Below the pieces are notes generated by a model. The model made no database searches and was not told the origin of the DNA. It was given only the letters and a program-made list of their open reading frames with translations. Shown piece by piece: positions 47,732 through 57,812 of a stretch of 64,000 nucleotides of DNA (its first letter is position 1; the number at the start of each line of letters is the position of its first letter). The position numbers and the translations under genes are program-made. The stretch comes from Amorphophallus konjac (Eukaryota > Streptophyta > Magnoliopsida > Alismatales > Araceae): positions 77,041,731-77,105,730 of the forward strand of contig CM040117.1 in assembly GCA_022559845.1 (NCBI GenBank), in the 5' to 3' direction.

Positions 47732-50470
47732 TGTTGTGTAGGAATGGCTGATCTAGAGGGGAGGGGTGAATAGATCTGCCCCCTTTTTCGATATAAAAAC
47801 TGTGGAATATAAAGACCCTCACACAAAGCAAGAACCTCACATGGTAGATGCAATCAAGAATATGTAAGCCGGCCTAAGCAAGCATCTAGGGAAGAACAGT
47901 CACACATGCAAACCACAGACAGAATGGTTTTAAGGTGGGTTAGACTCTACCTAGAGTCCTACGTCCACTCCTCATTGAAACCAATGAGGCTTCCCTAGTG
48001 CAAATGCACTAAACCACTGATACACAGCTTAAAACCCACTGCCTTACAGCTTGCGGAGAGATTTTTCCATCTCAAGGAACCGCTGCCACACAGCTTGATG
48101 GCACACAAGGCCAGACCACAGATCGGAGCAGACCAGCTCAGTCTATGTTCCTACTATCACCAGTAGGGATGATTTTTTGTTCACACACAGCTTACAGATA
48201 GATGTTCAAAATGAAAGAGATAATGAAAAGACTCAGATAGGATGTATGAAACTCAAGCTTAATGGACAGGTCCCTATCTGAAAACTAGAAGGCGTGCTAC
48301 GTTGCTTCCAGATAGGCAGCTTCCTTTTAGGGTAACTTCTCCCTTGCCACAGGAAGCTGGTGAATGGAGCTTCTTTTCTTCTTACTGGAGAAAGAATGGG
48401 TGTCTAGGAAGAGCTTGTCTTTCAGCTTCTGATCTTCAGAGGAGGGCTATTTCATAGCTCTTCTATGTTTCTCCTTCTTCTTCTACTCCCCTTATAAACT
48501 GGGCTCCCCCTCAAACCTTCTATCCGTTTCTTCTTTTTAGCATGCTCCCGCACTCTCTTTTTGTTCAAAAATATATTCTCTTTTTGCATGCATGGTACAA
48601 TGCATGTTGTCCCTGATCTGGTAGAAAGATATCTGGACCGTCTAGATCAACAGAAGCTGCCAAATACTGAGAAGAGTGGCCACTAATTGGCTCCAAAGAG
48701 ATAAGGTACGTTGGCCTTTGGTTGGTCTGCCAATCCTCTTCATGCAGGGCAAGACAGGTTTGTTTCTTTCTCCACAAGGCATAACCCATTTCCGGATGAA
48801 ACGCTCTCCAAGAGTTTTGTAATTCGTATAGCTCTAAAGATGGGAATATTTTGCATTAAAGATCTTCGAGAGCCTTGAGCCATCGATGCATATGGCTTCT
48901 GGTCATTGGGACTTGGAATTTTGTGCCCAGATTCTTTCCATGTGTCAGTTCGCAATGGACGCTTTTGGAGCTCACAAAGAGTGCATTGACGCATTGTCCG
49001 TGTAGCTTTGACGCATCCTTCTTTAAGATGGCTTCGACTGCTGCTGGTACTGTTGCTACGTTGACACATTGATTCACTTCAGTTCAGCACTTGCCAGCTT
49101 GTTTGATGTCGGCCTCTAGCTACGTTGACGCTGCTGAAGCATTGAGTTAACGTCTCAATGCGTTTCCTTCTTGTTGGTTTCTTCTTCCTCTCATTTGTCA
49201 ACTGTGAGGAGCCATTTATCACCACTAATGCCCATTTGTCTGCCATACAAAGCTATTTTTCACCCTTATCGGCCTTGAGTCTTCGCCTTTGCTGCCTTTG
49301 TCTCCGTTGATCTCAGCTTGTCTGCCTTAAGTATCCCAACTTCACTGTGTCGACGCACAAGGATGTTGCATCAATGTAACTGCATTGGAGTTGTTAACTT
49401 CAGCCTCTTATGCCATTTATCAGCTTCCTTGAAGTTGGCCATTGGATGCGTTAACGCCATTAGAGCACTGCGTCAACGTTGCTTCTGCACTCTTCTTCTC
49501 CCGTGCTAGCTTCAAGGCTTGTCCAGGCTTGGTTGCGTCGATGCTGTGAGAGCATTGTGTCAACGTCAAAGTGAATTTTCTTCTTCTCAGCTCTTCTCTT
49601 ATCCTCTTCATCCATTTGTTGACCTTAGCTAGCCATTTGTCATCTGCATTGTTCATTGGTCACCCATAGACATCTATCTGTCACCCTTAATCTGATGGTT
49701 GTGTCTTTGTGAGTTCCTTGACTTGTCCAAGCTTAGCTGCGTCGATGCCACAACTTGCTACGTCGACTCTGCTTCTTTGCATCTAAGCTTTTCACCTTGT
49801 AACCTATTTTTCACCCATACGGAGCCATTTGTTACCAATATCGGCCGTTTGTCACCAATGCTTGTCTATTTGTCACCCCTATTTGTCTTTAGCCATCGCC
49901 TTTGTTGCTTTGGCTAGTGGGTGGCTTCTGGCATCGACTCCGTGAGCTTCTGGCATTGACTCCATCAACATAAGCTCTTCATCTTTGGCTATTCTTCAAC
50001 GTCCAGTGCTATTTATCACCAGTACGAAGCTATTTGTCACCCTTAACTCACATTTCTCTATCTTTTGCAAGGGTTGTCACCACAAGGAGTATGCGGGGGC
50101 TTGTTACTGCTGATAGTGTCTACGTAAGAAACCTTGGTGTCAACGCAACAAAGAGAAATGTGAAGGCTTCATCACCACAAGGCATTTTTCAACCTTAACC
50201 TGGCATTTTTCAAATAACAGGTGGTCTTGTTTGCTTGGCTGCGTCGACTCCAGATCACAATGGAGTCGACTACACTTCAGTAAATTCAAACTTCTGGCCA
50301 TTGCTTTGTCCAAAAGCATACCTGTCTTCACAGATCTCATGGATATTCATGTATTAACATTATCAAAAATATTTGACAGCATCAAAACATATGAACCTTA
50401 AGGATCAAAAACGTATGAAACTCGAGGATGAGTCATAGTGTTGACATCATTAAAACACAGGGACACAACA
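47732..50470 (-). mobile_element. 5' LTR of element G (2,739 bp)
   Basis: Perfect 8-bp inverted ends TGTTGTGT...ACACAACA. In sense: motif array (about 50275-48955), TATA near 48499-48491 (AGTTTATAAG), three-hairpin module 47989-47909, GATC-flanked block 47776-47750. Frames inside are by-products. Confidence 0.9.
48955..50275. repeat. GCGTTGACGC / GCGTCAACG motif array plus ATTTGTCACC repeats in LTR G
   Basis: About 20 copies in both orientations of a TGCGTCAACG/CGTTGACGCA/GCGTCGACTC family (for example TTGACGCATTG, TGCGTTAACGCC, TGCGTCAACGTT, GGAGTCGACT), interleaved with a second motif TATTTGTCACC/CATTTGTCAGC at about 40-60 bp spacing. All lie upstream of the TATA box. The 3' LTR has the same array at about 38836-40140. 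Confidence 0.85.
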
Positions 50471-50488
50471 CCGGATTCATCTTGTAGC

Positions 50489-50760
50489 CACTACAAGAAA
50501 TTTGGCCTATAGCCACGAATTTTACCTACGCTTTTGAAAAACGTAGGTATAAGTGACATATTTCGACATTTTTAAATTAACATTGGTAAATTTCTTACGT
50601 TTTAATTTAACGTAGCTATATGGTAATCTGACAGTTTGTTGAGAAACGTAAGAAAAATTTATCTATTCCTACGCTTTATGAATGAATGCGAGAATAGGTC
50701 ATAAATTTTCTTTCACTTTTTATAAAGCATAAGACTAAATCACTTCGAATAAAAAAATAA
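50489..50760 (+). mobile_element. CACTA (En/Spm) transposon terminus
   Basis: Begins CACTACAAGAAATTTGGCC, the classic CACTA terminal inverted repeat; the preceding AGC (50486-50488) could be a 3-bp target duplication. Subterminal sequence carries repeated ACGTAGG/CCTACG units in both orientations, for example TACCTACG...CGTAGGTA around 50535-50565 and TACGTT...AACGTA around 50598-50620, as expected of transposase-binding repeats. The opposite end (TTTCTTGTAGTG) was not found up to 54007; it may lie beyond the nested elements on the right. Confidence 0.72.
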
Positions 50761-51062
50761 AAAAATAAAAAACATAGGAGATAACGTACCCTGATGACGC
50801 GGGAAAGTTGTCGCCCGATATTTTTCATTTAGTTCTCACTTAACACTCGATTTCTCTTCCTCCTCTACCCCTTCTCTATTCTCCCTGGATCTTGAGGACA
50901 CATCCTTCATCCCTACTCGATTTCTCTTCCTCCTCTTCCCTTTCCCTGTGTCCCCAAGGAAGAGAAATCGAGTAGGGTTAGGGTTTTGCATCGCCACCCA
51001 CCGTCTTCTCCGAGCTCTGCCCCGCAGCAGGAGGAAGCAAGACCTTCGGCGCCGCTGCAGAA
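50761..51062. other. Spacer and 5' flank of the eL33 pseudogene
   Basis: Contains a duplicated and inverted CTCGATTTCTCTTCCTCCTC stretch (about 50840-50975), pyrimidine-rich as in leaders of plant ribosomal-protein genes, and TAGGGTTAGGGTTTTGC near 50970, a telobox-like sequence (AAACCCTA on minus) typical of such promoters. Confidence 0.55.
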
Positions 51063-51739
51063 ATGGTGAAAGGGCGGCAAGGCGAGCGCGCTAGGTTCAT
51101 CCTACCCATTCTCTTGCAAGAGCGAGACGTTAGCCAAAGCGCTAGTTCCCTTTTCCTTCCCTTCTTCGGGGCACTCACCCATTTTCGACGCCATTGCCTT
51201 ATTTCCCCTGCAGGTTATACGTCAGGGGGACGATCCTCAGATACAAGAGGCAAGGGCACCTGAAACTCTGCTCCCTCTGTTTAACGGTTTCAATCTGAGC
51301 ATGGGTTCTTGTCGTTGTTGGTGTCCGATCCGTCTTTGGATGTTAAAGATTTCTCTTTGGGAAATGCGTTGGGCAGGTCGAAGTCGAATCAGTATGAGAA
51401 CACTTCGCTGATCCAGATTGAGGGGGTTAACACCAAGGAGGAGGTGGCGTGGTACTGCGGGAAGCACCTGGCTTACGTCTACAAGGCCAAGGTGAAGAAG
51501 AATGACTCCCATTACCGGTGCATCTAGGGAAAGGTCACCCGCCCCCATGGCAACAGCGGCGTCGTGCGCGCTTAGTTCAAGTCCAACAATCCCACCCAGA
51601 TCCATGGTAGTAGCCCTTAAGATGTGGGTGGTTTTGTTCTTCAGAGGGGTTTCCCTGTGATTTTTTTGTATCCTTAGTTCGTCTGCTTCTTTTACAGGGC
51701 GGTAAGGTCAGAGTTTTCATGTACCCGAGCAATATTTGA
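51063..51739 (+). pseudogene. RPL35A: Ribosomal protein eL33 (RPL35A) pseudogene with introns
   Basis: Four exons can be read. 51063-51094 is MVKGRQGERAR; 51214-51249 is LYVRGTILRYKR; 51377-51606 is [20 protein letters not shown] through [14 protein letters not shown] to VTRPHGNSGVVRA and FKSNNP; 51698-51739 is VRVFMYPSNI and stop. This is the full order of the ~111-residue cytosolic 60S protein. Introns keep GT...AG except the second, whose donor is GC. Two nonsense changes, TAG at 51525-51527 (a Trp in the family) and TAG at 51573-51575 (Gln), disable it. Retained introns mean it was copied from DNA, not RNA. It lies near the CACTA end and may be transposon-captured. Confidence 0.88.
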
Positions 51740-52899
51740 GGTAATCTGCATTCCTCTTACTACTAATGTTGATATTTTCCGACATGGTATCATATTTTAA
51801 TCATGTACAACTATTTTGTTTAAGAATAGGTATCCTGCTGTTTGGCTTGTTTGGTGGCTGATGAATACCTGGCATGATAAGTAACTTCTTACTGTTGATG
51901 TACACGTTAAAAATAAACCTCATACTGTTGATGTAGGCCGTTTCCTGCCCAGCCGGGTTAGTTTGTAGAAGTTGATTTCAGAGTTATCTAATAAAGAAAG
52001 AAAGAAGTTGTGGATTTTAATTAAGTTTTGCATAGTTTAGGCGGAAAAGTATATGCATTAAGGTCCCCGAGAAGGACAATAGTTCTTATTATGTACTGAT
52101 TTTGGCTTGAATGCCTCTGATTTTTTCATTTTTTGAATGTTCCCGAGAGGGTCATCTTCGGCGGCGACGGGGTCGGTGTCGGCTTTGGCATCCATGTCCA
52201 GCAACAGCTCTTCGGGGACTGATGACGGTCCCGATCTCGGGTTTCATAGGTGTGGTTTCTTCCTCGGTGAGAATTTTATTTTTTTGTTCACTTTTTTCAT
52301 CATAGGGTTTTCCAATTTTGATCCATCTAGTTAATCAAAACCGAGTTTAGTGGAAATTTGGGCTATTGAGCGAATATGCGTAAAGCTCTTTTTTTCGGCA
52401 TAGCAGAAGATTTCTTCCGCAGCTGCTAGTAAAAATCTCTATCTAAATCTACATCATGTTTTTTTTCTAGATGGAGGGGGGGACGGCTCCTGAAGTATGC
52501 TTCTCTCTATTTTCATTGTGATCGGCACTAGATCATACTTCATGTTTTCCATCTTCTAAAAGTTTCAGAACTGAGTTGTTCCAAGAATTTTGCTGGACTT
52601 AATGTTCCTTCGAATATTCAGAAAAATTGAGAGTACAAAATCAGATTTTCTGGAGTGGAAGCTTGAGTGGGTAATAGTCTTGATATTTTCCACTTATCAG
52701 GGATAAAGAGGGAGGGCTGCAGGAGGGACATCAGTGGTACAGCAGAAACTCTGATGTCCCATCTTCTTGCATCTCCAACACACTGTCTCCCTGTTTCAAG
52801 CAGACGCATGATGCCCTTTCTCTAGACACTGAAAACCCAAGTTGGAAGTTGGGTGTGGCTGCCAGGAGGAGGTTTGCAGAGGGCCGGAGCCCACCCGGG
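51740..52899. other. Intergenic or intronic sequence with possible exon scraps
   Basis: Mostly AT-rich. A GC-rich coding-like patch at 52137-52265 (RGSSSAATGSVSALASMSSN, then SSGTDDGPDLGF) is unlike its surroundings and followed by GTGAGAA, a plausible donor site; I do not recognise it. A short ATGGAGGGGGGGACGG patch at 52471 follows a TTTTTTCTAG acceptor. Neither is assigned. Confidence 0.4.
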
Positions 52900-53539
52900 G
52901 CCTCTGCCAAAAGCATTGCGATAAACATGCATTTGGTGGCATTGGTGCAGAAGGGTCTCTTACAGATGAACATGCATTTGGTTCAGTGAAATGCCAGGTA
53001 CAGATGTCTCTTCTTGTGCATAGCATTAGATGTCACTTTACATAATCACATTGGTGCATGAAAAAAAAGTAGTGTTTGTGTAAATTTGATTTCTATTTTG
53101 TAATTCAGGCATTAGCCAAACTTCTGCCTTCATTAAGAATGGGTGGACACATAATTTTCAGCCAGTGGACATCAATGCTTGATATTTTGGAATGGACTTT
53201 GGATGTTATTGGAGTTAAATATAGTTGTCTTCATGGCAGGTAAAGTTTTGTAAGCTTCTGGCCCTCTTCCATGTTTTGTACATGGCATCTGCATTTTACC
53301 ATTTCAACTGTGCCATGTAGTACACAGGTAACAGAAAGGCAGATAATAGTAGACACATTCAACAATGATCCTTCCATCCTTGCATGCTTGCTTTCCACAA
53401 GAGCTAGAGGATAGGGTCTTAACTTGATCGGAGCTGACACTGTAATCATACATGGCATGGATTTCAATCCACAGATAGATCGACAAGCTGAAGACCGTTG
53501 TCATCGTATTGGCCAAATGAAGCCAGTCACAGTTTACAG
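52900..53539 (+). pseudogene. SNF2-family helicase fragment (ETL1/CHR19-like), three exons
   Basis: Exon pieces: up to 52997 (GSLTDEHAFGSVKCQ), 53109-53239 (ALAKLLPSLRMGGHIIFSQW, then TSMLDILEWTLDVIGV), and 53321-53539 ([29 protein letters not shown], then [19 protein letters not shown]), each bounded by AG/GT. This is the C-terminal helicase lobe of a SWI2/SNF2 remodeller. The IFSQW, DILEW and DRCHRIGQ wording fits the plant ETL1/CHR19 (SMARCAD1-like) type. A TAG at 53412-53414 replaces the Gln of the conserved GGQGLNL motif, and the gene is cut at both ends: no ATPase lobe and no C-terminus. Confidence 0.85.
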
Positions 53540-54007
53540 GTATTGTTGTTACTTATCAAATTATTATAATATTTTTTAAATGTTGTATTATTGCAATAAT
53601 GACACAAAATGGGAACTAAAGTTTTTGGTTAAGAAATATGGTCAAATGTCACCTAAAAAGATGATGAAAGAACCTATGAATATATTGTTTGTCTTTTTGA
53701 TATAAAAGATGTTTCAAATAGTTCCCTGTAGAAATTTAGACATTTGTGATGATTATAGAAAGTTCCCCATTGAAAGTGAGTAGCTAATTGACAGCTTCCA
53801 CTGGTGGTATTTTGGGATCAATGAATCCTAAACTGTGATGATATGAATAATTGAGGAGAAGGAAACTAAATTTTCCATGCGTCAACACTTCATGGTAGTG
53901 GAGAAATTGAAGAATCAAGTTTTTCAAATAAAATGGAGCTTATGAATATGGGATTACAATGCAAAGGTTTTCTAATATAAGTTGATTCAGTTATTTCAAT
54001 AGTTCAT
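53540..54007. other. AT-rich flank
   Basis: Continues from the donor site at 53540 as intron-like sequence. No further exon or repeat was recognised before LTR I. Confidence 0.5.
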
Positions 54008-56499
54008 TGTCACGCCCTGAGTGCGAAAGATACCCGGGTCGTGGCCAGCTTATATAGAACCATTCAATCAGAGCAGTATACATATTTCTTTGACAAAAGA
54101 TAGAGTGCGCAAAAGACTAAATAATGACTAAGTTTTTAATTTCTAAAATGATACCAATGTCCAAGATGACAATCCTTACAATTAACCAATTGATGATAAT
54201 CATACATTATTCGAACCCAATTACTAGTCTTCAAGCCTTAACAAATTTCCATTCGACTAGACCGACATAACGGACATAACTGACATAACTAGAAGTACAA
54301 GATAATGACTCTAGAAACTCAAAAGACGCGACTAGCTGACAGTAGACGATCGGTGACTCTAGCACTTTTCACTCGGTCTCATTCTCATTCACGTGGATGT
54401 CGCTATCCGAATTACCTGAAAAATGTTTGAATGAACTAGATGAGCGAATCGCTCAGTAGGAGTTACATCTCAAGTTCGAGCAATCTTTAAGTGGTTTACA
54501 TGTTACGTGTAATGCGGTATAACAATGCATGATGATCATGTAAGAAATTCAGGTATACAGGTATATCTATGCATGATGAACAAGTAAGAGATCAAGACCT
54601 GTATAGAGAGAGTATTGCATGTTTTCAAGTATTTGACAAGCAGGATATCAAGGACTTTCTAGATGTTGATGCCACTTTTCAGGCAAGCAAGAACTCATGT
54701 ACAAGCAAGTAAGAATCATGTTCAAGCAGTAAAATTTGCTCAAGCAAGTAATATCAAGTACGTGTCAATGGAATTGGCTATTTCAATCAAGCAAGTATCT
54801 TGCCCTTTTTCAGGCCACGCAAGTCGAAGTATTGCCCATTCTGGGCCACGCAAGTCAAGTCAAGTAAGTAGAGAGAGTAAGTGTGGAATGCCTCTAGTCA
54901 AGCAAGTCAAGCAAGTACTTCGGTGCAATGCTTAAACACCGTGGTCAATAAACTCCCATGGGCACAAGTACCTTCGGGCGCTCCTCCCAGGACCAGACCG
55001 GGCCTTATATGCATAGCATTTTCATGTATTTCTTTTGACATCCACTCTCATTTATAGCCAATATGGAATTTCAAGGGTTGATCATTGTAAGAACATAAGA
55101 TAGATTGTCATGGAATGGAGTTCGAAGGCATATATCATGCAGGAGATGAACTAGGGTTATGTCGGTATAAACCACGAGACAAATCAGGAATCAGAACGAA
55201 ATTGACAGCTAACATGCTGCCTCATTGAATTGGTGCCTGGGGGTTACCCAGTCTTTCAGGCTTTCAGGAAATGGCGCTTGGGGGTCAGGCAGTCTCTTAG
55301 GGAATTGGCGCTTGGGGGTCAGGCTATCTTTTATGAAATTGGCGCCTGGGGGTTGCCGTATCTTTCAAATTTATATGTATATGAAAATGGCGCCCCTGCA
55401 GAGAGTCTCCATTTAAAGGGCGACTCTCTGAAGGGTCACTATTCAATAAATTGGCGCCCCTGGCTAGGGCGCCAATTCATTTGGCTCCTATTTACACCGG
55501 GCAGGTACATCTTTAGACTCATAACACTATTCATAAATTCAAAGTTTCATGAAATTAGGAAACAAGGTCATGGGTAGATAGATAAAATTATCGGGAGTTC
55601 AGGATCAAGTTCATGCAAATTTGTTGGGTTTCAGTTTCATATATTTTAATTTTTCTAACGGGGTGTCTATAAATTGCTGTAAAAGGAATTGGCGCCTCCC
55701 CAGGGGGTCTTCATTTAAATGACGACCCTCTGGAGGGTCATCAATTGAAGTAAATGGCGCCCTGGTCAGGGACGCCTAATCAGTTGGGTCATGCACTATT
55801 CATATTTCCAAAGTTTCTCGGAATCAGGAGTTAAGGATATGGACAGGTAGAGAAAAATATCAGGATCACAGAAATATATTCATGCAAGAATTTTATAGTT
55901 TAGTTCAATAGATATAAATTTTTGAATGTGTTAATTATTAATTGCTGGAAAAGAATTGATGACACTGTGAAGTGTCTTCAATTAAATCGTGCCCTGGCTT
56001 GGGGCGCCCCTTTAGGAAATGGCGCCCTGGTGAGGGGCGTCCTTTACCTGAGGGCTGGACTTCCTGGGTTTTTAAAACATATATGTATCTCTTGTAAAAT
56101 AGGTTATATACTAGGGATAAACATGATATTTTGAGGCTATAAAAACTAGTGTGACATGATATATTCGAATCCCGTAAAATCAGTATAACAGACTATGTAA
56201 CAAACTATGTAAAAATTGGTGTAACATGCTATAATTGCTCTACTTAAAACCCGTGTAACATGTTATAGAGTATGTTCTACTTAAAACCCGTGTAATATGC
56301 TATCGAGTATGGAATAGGCTGCATGGCATGACAGATGGATTATACTAGCATGTTATGTTACCCTGTTTTAGCTATGGGTTGGGCTAGATCTTGAGAACAC
56401 CTATCTTTTTGACGTGAATACGTAGAAGGGATAATAAGAAAACCAAGCTTCTCTGCAAGGCTCCAACAACAGGAAGAAGAATGTAGGATGGAGATCCCC
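54008..56499 (-). mobile_element. Element I: Tekay-like LTR (solo LTR or 3' LTR)
   Basis: The plus strand starts TGTCACGCCCTGAGTGCG, matching the terminus of LTR A (TGTCACGCCCCAAGCGCG at 2869). Matching blocks continue in the same order, e.g. ATTACCTGAAAA...GCTCAGTAGGA (54412-54463 against 3164-3213) and CTTGAGAACACCTATCTT (56390) against 5020. No PBS precedes 54008, so it is not a 5' LTR. About 0.8 kb of U3 is missing because similarity stops near 56499. No genes. Confidence 0.8.
55225..56045. repeat. GGCGCC hairpin array in LTR I
   Basis: About ten units built on TTGGCGCC(C/T)nnGGG. The best is a perfect 11-bp inverted repeat AATTGGCGCCC/GGGCGCCAATT at 55449-55477. Others lie at about 55231, 55273, 55305, 55338, 55387, 55690, 55755, 55985 and 56020. 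This is the same arrangement as LTR A with a different core. Confidence 0.85.
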
Positions 56500-57075
56500 T
56501 GTAGCACCCCCGATGCGGTAATAGAGAAATCAAACTTCTTTCTAAAGAATCCTATCTAAAGACCTTCCATAAAGAACCCAACCTCATGAGGACTATAATA
56601 TAAATATACAAGCCAACCTTACTTTATGCCATAAAGAATCATGAAGGCCTTATGTAAAAGAACCAAAACCTTATGAGGACTAGTATGTAAATGTGCAACC
56701 CACTTTATGCATAGTACGTAATGTACTCTTCTTAAAAGAATCCTATATGGAGGTTATGTTTAAAGAACTAAACCAGAGAAGGACTAGCATATAAATGTGC
56801 AATCTAACTTTATGCACATGGCTGGTACGTAGTGGGTTTCCACCTTGTCCACCACCAAGAGAATTGGCACCCCTGACCAGAGTGCCAATTACCAAATTGA
56901 AGACCATATAAGGAGGCGCCATTTCCCTTGGGACCCCATCCCATTATGATATTAATATATATGTGTACACCATGAAGGCCAACACGTGAGAGTGGCAGTT
57001 TTGTCTAATAGTTAACGCCCTCTTGCAAGGACGTTGAAGAGGGACGATCTCGCGCTAGTCTTGAGCTGGAGGAGA
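56500..57075 (-). mobile_element. Probable further LTR fragment
   Basis: The plus strand starts TGTAGCACCCCCGATGCGG, in the style of a chromovirus LTR end read in minus. It contains three imperfect ~100-bp repeats (about 56520-56830, built on AAGAACCAAACC...GAGGACTA...TTTATGCA) and two hairpins of the LTR I/A type (TTGGCACCCC...GAGTGCCAA at 56863-56888; ACGCCCTCTTGCAAGGACGT near 57014). Either a separate nested LTR or the 3' part of the Tat LTR that starts at 57798; the sequence alone does not decide. Confidence 0.45.
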
Positions 57076-57798
57076 TGATCACCGAGTAGTGAACTGCAAT
57101 GAAGGGAAACGGATCAGGGGGCCTAGGGATGATTCCCTGGGGAAAACACTTCGATGCCTAAGTCAGTAGAGCAATGGTGGAAGCTATGAAGGGAGGAGGA
57201 AAGAGATGCACGAGATCCCTCTATACCAAGGTGGTGAAGTGGTTCCTGCTCAGGGAATGCTAGGCATGTGTTGGCCTTACCTCTGGTTGGAGGGAGTCCC
57301 AAGTTTAAATAGTGCGTCGGCCCCATGAGTCCCGTAAGTTGAGGAGTTTCATGCCGAGGTTACATCCCGGACGTGGGCTCTTTACGTCCTCATCGTGGGC
57401 TCTTTATAACCTTGAGGATTCGTGGGTCCCTTATCTTTGTGAACTCCTATTCATAAAGGGCTATCAACGGCAGCGTGGATAAGTAATCATCAGTCGTGCC
57501 AAGCATGAAGAGTGCCAGCCCTTTCCGGGCGATAAGCATAGCTCGAATGAGGCTCGGTCGGAGTGGGCACGGGGCGCTAGCCTTTATCCCGGCGAGGGGG
57601 ATAACTCGGGGTTGGGTCTTCCTCCAACCAGACCGACGCTCGGGCCTTTCGAGCCTAAGGGTCGCCGAGGAAGGGTTCGATCCCGAGTGATCTTATTGAG
57701 CTTTTATGCTCAGTCGGCCCTACGGGGCGGTCACTTAGATGAGCTGGGCCTCGTTTGGTCCAGATGGACCTAGTTCGGCCGCTCTTAGATGGGTTACA
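57076..57798 (-). mobile_element. 3' LTR of element J (inner boundary certain, outer end uncertain)
   Basis: Starts TGTAACCCATC at 57798 directly after a purine tract. A TATA-like TATTTAAA is at 57304-57311. The outer end is placed at TGATCA (57076) tentatively; an alternative is 56500, where TACA would pair with the starting TGTA. Confidence 0.55.
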
Positions 57799-57812
57799 GA
57801 AATCCCCCTCTC
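57799..57812 (-). other. Polypurine tract of element J
   Basis: GGAGAGGGGGATTT on minus, ending two bases before the LTR start TGTAACCC. Confidence 0.75.

Larger units (their letters stand above)
38153..50470 (-). mobile_element. Element G: Sirevirus without env-like ORF
   Basis: On the minus strand: 5' LTR 50470-47732, PBS 47729-47719, gag 47672-45546, pol about 45540-42315, non-coding post-pol region, PPT 40349-40335, 3' LTR 40334-38153. Gag and pol carry several stops and frame changes. No env-like frame is present, unlike element B. The last ~545 bp of the 3' LTR are missing at the fusion with F. The base right of 50470 starts host sequence leading into a CACTA end. Confidence 0.9.

Noticed and set aside
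47673..47840. Earlier ATG extending element G gag into the LTR
   Set aside because: The extension crosses the PBS and LTR end; conserved gag sequence begins at MASKGQ (47672).
52796..53026. Minus-strand frames over the SNF2 fragment as a separate gene
   Set aside because: They run against recognisable exons with matching splice sites on plus and show no domain.
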